45,775 nt of DNA from Pseudomonadota bacterium (GCA_009924135.1 RFSE01000027.1:1-45775); one strand, 5' to 3'. Shown: positions 8,208-12,318, numbered from the stretch's first letter. Notes: a model not told the origin generated them from the letters alone. Numbers and translations are program-made.

Positions 8208-8295
8208 GGGTAGTGATCCGGCTGCCGCCCTGTAAATGCGGTGTCATCAAACAGGCCGGAAGCGACGACTGGAGCGTTACCAGCACTTCCCACCA
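8208..8295 (+). tRNA. tRNA-like Tyr(GTA), class II, no normal D-arm
   Basis: Acceptor GGGTAGT pairs with ACTTCCC (one T-T mismatch), then A73-CCA. Loop CTGTAAA gives anticodon GTA, and a long variable region follows, as expected for bacterial tRNA-Tyr. Only 10 nt separate the acceptor from the anticodon stem, too few for a D-arm. Instead TCCGGC (8217-8222) is exactly complementary to GCCGGA (8256-8261) in the variable region, so a helix embracing the anticodon arm may replace it. The T-loop is AGCGTTA on CTGG/CCAG. Confidence 0.75.
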
Positions 8296-8300
8296 TTTCC

Positions 8301-8388
8301 GGACTCGTAGCTCGATCAGCGGAGCAGCCCGTTGGCTGCGGGGTCCTGGCGGACGGCCACCAGGGTGCGAATCCCTCCGGGTCCGCCA
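8301..8388 (+). tRNA. tRNA-like, class II Ser-type with anticodon GGC
   Basis: Acceptor GGACTCG pairs with CGGGTCC (one T-G), followed by G73 and CCA. The D-arm is GCTC/GAGC with loop GATCAGCG. Anticodon stem CCCG/CGGG with loop TTGGCTG reads GGC, an Ala anticodon. But G3:U70 is absent, the variable region is 17 nt with a TGGC/GCCA stem, and the discriminator is G, all marks of tRNA-Ser. Seryl-tRNA synthetase ignores the anticodon, so this may be a Ser-accepting RNA. A competing GCAGCC-CGTT-GGCTGC hairpin overlaps the anticodon arm. T-loop TGCGAAT. Confidence 0.75.
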
Positions 8389-8403
8389 TTTTCCGAATCT
8401 TCA

Positions 8404-8436
8404 GGTGGGACTGTTCCCAGGGTTTCATGTCCCGCC
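8404..8436 (+). repeat. Spacer hairpin
   Basis: GGTGGGAC (8404-8411) pairs with GTCCCGCC (8429-8436), eight pairs with one G-T, in the 92-nt gap between the Ser-type and Pro elements. Confidence 0.5.
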
Positions 8437-8445
8437 TCCCCCAGT

Positions 8446-8473
8446 CCCGGCTCCGTCGCCCGACGGAGCCGGG
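8446..8473 (+). repeat. Perfect 13-bp hairpin 7 bp upstream of tRNA-like Pro
   Basis: CCCGGCTCCGTCG (8446-8458) and its exact complement (8461-8473) are separated by two bases. Like the hairpin before tRNA-like Gly it ends a few bases before an acceptor stem, which suggests a processing or insulating role. Confidence 0.65.
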
Positions 8474-8480
8474 GCCTTCT

Positions 8481-8555
8481 CAGCGCGTAGTGTAGGAGCA
8501 ACATGCCCGGCTTGGGCCCGGGTGACCGCAGGTGCAAGTCCTGCCGCGCTGACCA
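8481..8555 (+). tRNA. tRNA-like Pro(TGG), non-canonical T-loop
   Basis: Acceptor CAGCGCG pairs perfectly with CGCGCTG; A73 and CCA are encoded. C1:G72 with A73 matches bacterial prolyl-tRNA synthetase identity. D-arm GTGT/ACAT has loop AGGAGCA. Anticodon stem CCCGG/CCGGG has loop CTTGGGC (TGG). The variable region is TGACC, and T-arm GCAGG/CCTGC has loop TGCAAGT with G55. This is the one array member with a GG in the D-loop. Confidence 0.85.
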
Positions 8556-8560
8556 ATTTT

Positions 8561-8648
8561 AGTTGAGAGTTGAAAGTTGAAAGTTGAGAGGTCCGGAATC
8601 GATCAGCGACGGCGTACGCCTCTCAACTCTCAACTTTCAACCCTCAAC
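8561..8648 (+). repeat. Inverted-repeat spacer A (heptamer-based)
   Basis: The left arm (8561-8591) is built of GTTGAGA/GTTGAAA heptamers and the right arm (8618-8648) is its near-perfect inverse, with a 26-nt centre. It starts 5 nt after the CCA of tRNA-like Pro and ends 7 nt before tRNA-like Asn, so it fills the whole spacer. Confidence 0.8.
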
Positions 8649-8655
8649 GATCCCT

Positions 8656-8730
8656 TGCCAGGTGGTGTCAAAGTAGCACAGCGGTTTGTTACGCCGCACG
8701 GTGTTGGTGCGAGTCCAACCCTGGCAGCCA
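8656..8730 (+). tRNA. tRNA-like Asn(GTT), non-canonical elbow
   Basis: Acceptor TGCCAGG pairs perfectly with CCTGGCA, followed by G73 and CCA; G73 is the asparagine discriminator. D-arm GTGT/GCAC has loop CAAAGTA (no GG). Anticodon stem GCGGT/GCCGC has loop TTGTTAC (GTT). The variable region is ACGGT, and T-arm GTTGG/CCAAC has loop TGCGAGT. Confidence 0.85.
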
Positions 8731-8731
8731 G

Positions 8732-8823
8732 TTTGAATTGCGATTTACGATTCACGATTGACGAGCCGTTTTGCGGGCGGCCGTCGCGGGGCTTCGTAAA
8801 TCGTAATTCGTAAATCCCAAATT
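8732..8823 (+). repeat. Inverted-repeat spacer B (TTACGA-based)
   Basis: The left arm (about 8732-8764) is made of repeated GATTTACGA-like units and the right arm (about 8793-8823) of their inverse TCGTAAATC, around a GC-rich centre. It begins 1 nt after the Asn CCA. Spacer D is a relative. Confidence 0.75.
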
Positions 8824-8826
8824 TTC

Positions 8827-8849
8827 CCGGGCCACTTTTCATGGCCCGG
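8827..8849 (+). repeat. Hairpin before small ORF
   Basis: CCGGGCCA and TGGCCCGG form eight perfect pairs around a 7-nt CTTTTCA loop, just upstream of the Shine-Dalgarno of the 8877 ORF. Confidence 0.5.
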
Positions 8850-8876
8850 TCCGCAACCACAACGAAAGGTGATCCC

Positions 8877-9041
8877 ATGAAACCTGCCCTCCGCTATCAA
8901 AGCCAGTTGCTCCCACGCCGGAGCTACAAACCTAAACGCGTCCTCCGCATCCCGCCGGTGGCGAAGTTGAACTTCGTCTTCCACCCGGTGCGCTTCGGAG
9001 TGAAGCCCCAGATCAAAACCCTGGAATGCGCCACTGTCTGA
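8877..9041 (+). CDS. Small basic protein (54 aa), unknown
   Basis: The ATG at 8877 is preceded by an AAAGGTG Shine-Dalgarno (8865-8871), so it is probably translated. The product begins MKPALRYQSQLLPRRSYK and is rich in Arg, Lys and aromatic residues, with an FVFHPVRFGVKP core. It has no signal peptide or transmembrane segment. The charge is compatible with RNA binding, but I recognise no family. It lies inside the tRNA-like array between the Asn and Ile elements, on the same strand. Confidence 0.5.
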   Translation: MKPALRYQSQLLPRRSYKPKRVLRIPPVAKLNFVFHPVRFGVKPQIKTLECATV

Positions 9042-9097
9042 GGTCAGTCCGTTGTAACCAGCGCGCGACCGCCACGTGGCTCTTTCCCTAATTTCCG

Positions 9098-9130
9098 GCA
9101 GTGGCGTCGCCAGTCGTGCGACGCCACTGC
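9098..9130 (+). repeat. Perfect 12-bp hairpin
   Basis: GCAGTGGCGTCG (9098-9109) pairs exactly with 9119-9130 around a 9-nt loop, between the two small ORFs. No T-run follows. Confidence 0.6.
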
Positions 9131-9155
9131 GCGGACGAAGCTTGAGAGACCTTCC

Positions 9156-9395
9156 ATGAAAACATCCCTGTGGTCGTCCGTGCTCGGCGCCGACGAACGA
9201 ACGCGTCGGCTCAGACGGCACGCTGCTCCGACGCAACTGCCCATCTATCAAGCGGAACGGCTCGCCTACACCGACGCTGCCAACCTGTTGGCCGCCAACC
9301 CGGGAGCAGCGACGAAGGCACGACCGTCGCGATTTGAAGTCCATTACCGCTGGCTGCGCCTCCGTTTGCGCACCAGTCCGTCAGCCCTTCTGTAG
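9156..9395 (+). CDS. Small protein (79 aa) whose stop lies in tRNA-like Ile
   Basis: The ORF starts MKTSLWSSVLGADERTRR with a weak GAGAG (9144-9148) Shine-Dalgarno. It is Arg-rich, with no membrane segment and no domain I can name. Its TAG stop (9393-9395) falls within positions 8-10 of tRNA-like Ile, so translation of the ORF and maturation of that RNA from one transcript would be mutually exclusive. It may be a real small gene or a chance frame in GC-rich DNA. Confidence 0.35.
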   Translation: MKTSLWSSVLGADERTRRLRRHAAPTQLPIYQAERLAYTDAANLLAANPGAATKARPSRFEVHYRWLRLRLRTSPSALL

Positions 9396-9459
9396 CTCAA
9401 AAGCAGAGCGCCCGGCCGATAACCGGAAGACCGCGGAGCATTACCGCGCAGAAGGACCA
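9386..9459 (+). tRNA. tRNA-like Ile(GAT), non-canonical elbow
   Basis: Acceptor CCTTCTG pairs perfectly with CAGAAGG; A73-CCA is encoded. D-arm GCTC/GAGC has loop AAAAGCA. Loop CCGATAA on CCGG/CCGG reads GAT but has C33 instead of U33, as in the Met element. T-arm CGCGG/CCGCG has loop AGCATTA, the A54/U58 class. A73 fits isoleucine. Confidence 0.85.
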
Positions 9460-9500
9460 ACCTTCGTCCGCCCGACCGCCTGTGAGTCCGGCGCGACCAT

Positions 9501-9575
9501 CCCCGAGTAGCTGAGACAGATTAGCGCCTCCCTGAAGAGGAGGAGACGTTGGCGCGCTACCAACCTCGGGGACCA
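9501..9575 (+). tRNA. tRNA-like Phe(GAA), non-canonical elbow
   Basis: Acceptor CCCCGAG pairs perfectly with CTCGGGG; A73-CCA. D-arm GCTG/TAGC has loop AGACAGAT. Anticodon stem CCTCC/GGAGG has loop CTGAAGA (GAA) with U33. T-arm GTTGG/CCAAC has loop CGCGCTA, a third T-loop class with C54 and C58 but the same G55-C56-R57 core. The 41-nt gap after the Ile element holds no further arm. Confidence 0.85.
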
Positions 9576-9576
9576 G

Positions 9577-9666
9577 ATTAATGCGGAATGGCGAATGCGG
9601 AATGCGGAATGAAGGCGGCGTGCGTCGCGGCCCATTCCGCATTCCGAATTCCGCACTCCGCATTTC
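9577..9666 (+). repeat. Inverted-repeat spacer C (GGAATGC-based)
   Basis: The left arm (about 9580-9616) consists of GCGGAAT(GG/GC) units and the right arm (about 9632-9666) of the inverse ATTCCGC units. It starts 1 nt after the Phe CCA and ends 6 nt before the Arg element. Confidence 0.8.
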
Positions 9667-9672
9667 CTCCTT

Positions 9673-9750
9673 GCTCTCAAGGTGTAACCAGAACTGCACG
9701 CCGCCCTGCGAAGGCGGAGGCTCGTGGTGCAAATCCACGTGAGAGCACCA
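9673..9750 (+). tRNA. tRNA-like Arg(GCG), non-canonical elbow
   Basis: Acceptor GCTCTCA pairs perfectly with TGAGAGC; A73-CCA. D-arm GTGT/GCAC has a 10-nt loop AACCAGAACT without GG. Anticodon stem CCGCC/GGCGG has loop CTGCGAA, anticodon GCG. Bacteria normally read CGN with an inosine-modified ACG anticodon, so GCG is itself unusual. T-arm CGTGG/CCACG has loop TGCAAAT. Confidence 0.85.
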
Positions 9751-9751
9751 A

Positions 9752-9832
9752 TTTGATTTGCGATTTACGACTTGTGATTTACGAGGCCTTACCACCACGT
9801 AAATCGTCCTTCGTAATTCGTAAATTACCTTT
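9752..9832 (+). repeat. Inverted-repeat spacer D (TTACGA-based)
   Basis: The GATTTACGA units of the left arm (about 9752-9786) are mirrored by TCGTAATTCGTAAA units (about 9798-9830). It fills the gap between the Arg CCA and the His element and is related to spacer B. Confidence 0.75.
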
Positions 9833-9838
9833 TCCACT

Positions 9839-9913
9839 GGTGGTCATGATGTAAGAGCAGCATCACGCCCTGTGAAGGCGTTTGTGCCGGTGCAAGTCCG
9901 GCTGGTCACCCCA
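9839..9913 (+). tRNA. tRNA-like His(GTG) with G-1:C73
   Basis: Acceptor GTGGTCA pairs with TGGTCAC (two G-T), preceded by G-1 (9839) and followed by C73 and CCA: the G-1:C73 pair is the histidyl-tRNA synthetase identity element. D-arm ATGT/GCAT has loop AAGAGCA. Anticodon stem ACGCC/GGCGT has loop CTGTGAA (GTG). T-arm GCCGG/CCGGC has loop TGCAAGT. It is the last cloverleaf of the array; a Y RNA begins 5 nt later. Confidence 0.87.
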
Positions 9914-9918
9914 ATTTC

Positions 9919-10025
9919 CGACGGGCCGTTGAGTCTGGGTTACCGAAAGCGGGCAACCGCGAGCGGGTGCAAAACCCGCACCCTCGGGCAACCGTGGGAA
10001 AACCCAGCTTGCCTCTTGTCCGTCG
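9919..10025 (+). ncRNA. Predicted Y RNA a
   Basis: The ends pair: CGACGGG (9919-9925) with TCCGTCG (10019-10025). After an internal loop, CTGGGTT (9935-9941) pairs with AACCCAG (10001-10007). The 5' strand GGGCCG..CTGGGTTACC and 3' strand CTTGTCCG match the other Y RNAs of this window and, in layout, the Ro60-binding stem of animal Y RNAs. The effector part is a multi-branch of two GCAA tetraloop hairpins flanking GCGGG-TGCAAAA-CCCGC, a 5-bp stem with a 7-nt loop, roughly tRNA-sized. A T-rich CTCCTTTTCTTC follows the 3' end. Confidence 0.65.
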
Positions 10026-10090
10026 CTCCTTTTCTTCAGTGTCAGGGAGGAATGCGATATCAGGTAGAAAACAGACCCCATTGACTGGGT

Positions 10091-10107
10091 GGTGCCAAAG
10101 TGGCACC
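10091..10107 (+). promoter_or_regulatory. Palindromic operator of the toxin-antitoxin pair
   Basis: GGTGCC-AAAGT-GGCACC is a perfect palindrome 8 bp before the antitoxin start. RHH antitoxins usually autoregulate by binding such sites; a TTGACT lies just upstream at 10081. Confidence 0.5.
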
Positions 10108-10115
10108 GTCTGATC

Positions 10116-10400
10116 ATGGAACACGTTTTGGACGAGCCTCGCAAGCGGATCACGGCGCGCGTTACCGATGATGTGCGCACGACCCTGGAGCAGGCGGCGG
10201 AGCTGCTGGGCTCCACCGTGAACCAGTTCGTCGTGCAGACGGCCTATCAGGAAGCGCAACGCGTGATCGAACGCGAATCGGTCATCCGCCTTTCGCAACG
10301 GGATGCGCACAAGATCTTTTCCCTGCTGGACCACCCGCCCAAACCAAACGCGCGTCTGAAAGCGGCGGTCAAGGCGTTCAAAAGCTCGGTCCGTGCGTAA
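10116..10400 (+). CDS. DUF1778-type RHH antitoxin
   Basis: 94 residues from the ATG at 10116, chosen because the longer frame would run through the operator. The N-terminal half (KRITARVTDDVRTTLEQAAE, then LLGSTVNQFVVQTAYQEAQR) is a ribbon-helix-helix DNA-binding domain of the TacA/AtaR (DUF1778) family. The C-terminal tail (SVIRLSQRDAHKIFSLLDHPPKPNARL) is the usual toxin-neutralising segment. Its stop overlaps the toxin's GTG start by 8 bp, the usual arrangement. The cytoplasmic complex should repress its own promoter. Confidence 0.9.
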   Translation: MEHVLDEPRKRITARVTDDVRTTLEQAAELLGSTVNQFVVQTAYQEAQRVIERESVIRLSQRDAHKIFSLLDHPPKPNARLKAAVKAFKSSVRA

Positions 10401-10920
10401 GCTTGAACTTTTGACGAAGGCCCATGAGCGGGCCGGCTTTGACTGCGGCAGCGAGCCGTTGAACGTGTTTCTCCGGCAGACCGCGCGACAGCACGCTGAA
10501 CGAGGTATTTCACGGACGTTTGTGCTGGTCGAGGAGAACGCAGTTGAGCCGAAGCCAATCCTGGGATTTTTCTCCCTGAACCTCTGCCAGATCAAGCCAG
10601 CGGCCCTTACCCCGGAATTTGCCAGGCGGCTGCCGCGGGATGTGTCGGGAATCCGGCTGGGGCGGCTGGCAGTGGCAAAGGAATTCCAGCGCCAAGGCAT
10701 CGGCAAGCTGCTCCTTGTCGGGGCAATGGTGAAGTTCTTGGAAATCTTTCAACTGGCCGGAGGGATCGGCTTGTTCGTGGACGCCAAAGATCAGGCCGCC
10801 CGGCGCTACTACGAACAGTTTGGGTTTGTTGCGCTGCCCTCGAACGAACTGGAACTGTTTCTGCCCGTCAGGAGCATACAGGACGCGTTGGCTGGCTTGA
10901 AGCAACGTCAGCCAGACTGA
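10393..10920 (+). CDS. TacT/AtaT-like GNAT toxin (aminoacyl-tRNA acetyltransferase)
   Basis: 175 residues from a GTG start overlapping the antitoxin. The N-terminal signature (AHERAGFDCGSEPLNVFLRQ) is typical of GNAT toxins paired with DUF1778. Acetyl-CoA motif A is at 93-108 (AVAKEFQRQGIGKLLL), and YYEQFGF at 139-145 includes the candidate catalytic Tyr. Characterised members (TacT, AtaT, ItaT) acetylate the amino group of charged tRNAs and stop translation. Its position between tRNA-like genes and Y RNAs is suggestive, since both substrate class and neighbours are tRNA-shaped. No inactivating change is seen. Confidence 0.9.
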   Translation: MRKLELLTKAHERAGFDCGSEPLNVFLRQTARQHAERGISRTFVLVEENAVEPKPILGFFSLNLCQIKPAALTPEFARRLPRDVSGIRLGRLAVAKEFQRQGIGKLLLVGAMVKFLEIFQLAGGIGLFVDAKDQAARRYYEQFGFVALPSNELELFLPVRSIQDALAGLKQRQPD

Positions 10921-10932
10921 GTCATCACGCCG

Positions 10933-10957
10933 CTGGGATTGCGAAATGCTTTCCCAG
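10933..10957 (+). terminator. Hairpin after the toxin gene
   Basis: CTGGGA and TCCCAG with an inner GC/GC pair form an interrupted stem 12 bp after the toxin stop. It lacks a long T-run, so termination is uncertain. Confidence 0.35.
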
Positions 10958-10982
10958 TTCGTTGCTCCAGTTGCATCACTTT

Positions 10983-11111
10983 CGACGGGTCGCAGAATTG
11001 GGTTATCCTTATCACGGACGTGGTCGCCGGTTCGAATCCGGCCTCCGGCTCCAGATGCCGGGGTAGCTCAGTGGTAGAGCGCGTAAACCCCAGTTCAACT
11101 TTTATCCGTCG
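10983..11111 (+). ncRNA. Predicted YrlA-type Y RNA b with tRNA-mimic module
   Basis: CGACGG (10983-10988) pairs with CCGTCG (11106-11111). After an internal loop (GTCGCAG opposite AACTTTTAT), AATTGGGTT pairs with AACCCcAGTT (one bulged C). The apical part is a tRNA cut at the anticodon and rejoined at its ends: variable region TGGTC, T-arm GCCGG-TTCGAAT-CCGGC, acceptor strand CTCCGGC, loop TCCAGAT, acceptor strand GCCGGGG, D-arm GCTC-AGTGGTA-GAGC. D- and T-loops are fully canonical. The YrlA subfamily of bacterial Y RNAs is known to mimic tRNA next to Ro genes. Confidence 0.8.
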
Positions 11112-11134
11112 TTCTTTCAGGGGCCGCCAGTTAA

Positions 11135-11161
11135 CGGAGCGCCGGTCTCCGACCCGGCGCG
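11135..11161 (+). repeat. Dispersed palindromic repeat, family 1, copy 1
   Basis: A GCGCCGG-TCTCCGAC-CCGGCGC palindrome. Further copies lie at 12113-12136, 12158-12183, about 12624-12650 (degenerate), 12673-12698, 31898-31922 and 32055-32080. It is always intergenic and often next to a Y RNA. Confidence 0.8.
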
Positions 11162-11233
11162 TTGATGCATAAGCAGGACACGCCGGGTCAGAGGCCGTCG
11201 CTGATTTGAATGGATCAAGCATCGAGTTCGACG

Positions 11234-12112
11234 CTAGAGCAGGCGCGGATAGCGCGGGGCATCACCCCTCAAAATGAAGCGAGCGATTGGCCGCAGTCCG
11301 TCCGCATTGAAGAGGTAGATCCCATCGGATTCCTCCTGACCGGGGTCTTGACCTTTCTGGGTGGTCACTCTGATTGCCAGACACTGTTGTTGAACAAGGA
11401 CCGCCTTCACCTCTGTCATCAAGTATTCCTCGGGGTCCTTAGCCAGGCGATTTCCCAAGTCATCCAGCAGGTTCTCAACTTTCTTTCTACCGAATGCCAG
11501 GCTTCTACCTTCGATCGAAAGCTTTCCATCGAGGAAAGTTTTCAAAGGCACGGCGGGTGAGTTTCTGGTCAGTCGGACCACCTCGGCGGCGGTGGGGTAG
11601 GGGCCGTGATAGGTTTGCGGAGGCGGCCCCCAAAGTGTACACATCAACTGGAGCGCTGAGTTATAGGGCAAATGGACTATCCGCTCGGTACCCGTGATCA
11701 CGCATCCCCCCGTCTCACGGTAGCAGCGCGTCTCTGGGTCAAGATTGGAAAAGTTCCGTCCCGGCAAGCCCATGGTCAGAAAAACTGGACGCGCGGAAAA
11801 CCAACTGAAGATTCCAAAACCACCGAAGAGGCACACGACGGTAATTGGAACGATCATCCCAATCAGCACGCGTCGCCGCAGCCAGGCGAGGATGATTCCA
11901 CTGATGGCTCCGACCAAAAGGCAAAAAAGACCAAACAGGTCAAAACCGGCGATCACAAAACCAATTGCCAGAATCCAGACCGAGCAGAGCAGGATGGCCA
12001 AGATCCGCCAATTGCTCCGGTATGGGGCTTTGTTTTCGGGGAGGCTCACGGGGGATAGCTTAATGCTGAATCGTTTTTTTTCAACACCAGAGACCTCTTC
12101 AGGATAGCTCAC
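11234..12112 (-). CDS. Membrane protein of unknown function
   Basis: The only minus-strand gene of the island, lying between Y RNAs b and c. I place the start at the GTG at 12112 (292 residues), since upstream codons translate a repeat and the antisense of a Y RNA. Residues 35-57, 58-76 and 81-104 are three transmembrane segments. The rest is a soluble domain with Cys residues, TGGCVITGTERIVHLPYNSA and a Lys/Arg-rich KKVENLLDDLGNRLAKDPEEYL stretch. I recognise no family. No clear Shine-Dalgarno; the start sits inside a palindromic repeat, so the 5' end may have been disturbed by the repeat's arrival. Confidence 0.6.
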   Translation of the reverse strand: MSYPEEVSGVEKKRFSIKLSPVSLPENKAPYRSNWRILAILLCSVWILAIGFVIAGFDLFGLFCLLVGAISGIILAWLRRRVLIGMIVPITVVCLFGGFGIFSWFSARPVFLTMGLPGRNFSNLDPETRCYRETGGCVITGTERIVHLPYNSALQLMCTLWGPPPQTYHGPYPTAAEVVRLTRNSPAVPLKTFLDGKLSIEGRSLAFGRKKVENLLDDLGNRLAKDPEEYLMTEVKAVLVQQQCLAIRVTTQKGQDPGQEESDGIYLFNADGLRPIARFILRGDAPRYPRLL

Positions 12113-12183
12113 CGGAGCGCCGGTCCCCGAACCGGCATCTACCATTTTTCGCATCACCGCGCCGGGTCGGAGACCGGCGCTCC
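12113..12183 (+). repeat. Paired family 1 repeats upstream of Y RNA c
   Basis: Two copies in opposite orientation (12113-12136 and 12158-12183). The second ends 5 nt before the 5' stem of Y RNA c. The copy at 12673-12698 ends at the same distance before Y RNA d. Confidence 0.75.
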
Positions 12184-12187
12184 TTTT

Positions 12188-12318
12188 CGATGGGCCGCAG
12201 TCATGGATTATCGTTGGTCGCAGGTTCGACTCCTGTCCGCTCCACCAGACGGGGCGGTAGCTCAGTTGGATAGAGCAGCCTCCGCAAGGAGTAATTCCCT
12301 GACGTCCCTTGCCCATCG
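12188..12318 (+). ncRNA. Predicted YrlA-type Y RNA c with tRNA-mimic module
   Basis: CGATGGG (12188-12194) pairs with CCCATCG (12312-12318); then GTCAtGGA pairs with TCCcTGAC with one mismatch. The 5' strand carries GGGCCGCAG and ATTATC, as in Y RNA b. The module has T-arm GCAGG-TTCGACT-CCTGT, acceptor CCGCTCC, loop ACCAGAC, acceptor GGGGCGG (one G-T), and canonical D-arm GCTC-AGTTGGATA-GAGC, plus an extra CTCC-GCAA-GGAG hairpin after the D-arm. The acceptor strands are joined by a 7-nt N-CCA-GAN loop exactly as in Y RNA b. Confidence 0.8.

Noticed and set aside
9460..9500. tRNA-like fragment ending GCGCGACCA between the Ile and Phe elements
   Set aside because: Only 41 nt, with no matching 5' acceptor or T-stem.
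10091..10115. Sigma54 promoter (TGGCAC) as in RtcR-controlled RNA-repair operons
   Set aside because: The TTGC half of the -12 element is missing; the TGGCAC is part of the antitoxin operator palindrome. No RtcR, RtcA or RtcB gene is in the window.
7559..11222. Minus-strand ORFs such as 7559-7873, 7931-8428 and 10908-11222
   Set aside because: Their translations contain strings like AGNRTRT, GAAGFEPAT or QESNLRPT-type phrases that arise from reading tRNA T-arm/acceptor regions backwards; they are shadows of the RNA genes.
10983..12318. Permuted or intron-split canonical tRNA genes (3' halves lying upstream of 5' halves)
   Set aside because: Acceptor strands pair across the CCA-containing loop and the 'anticodon' strands continue into a Y RNA stem with GGGYCG and TTATC elements, so YrlA-type Y RNAs explain both copies better than permuted tRNAs or group I introns.
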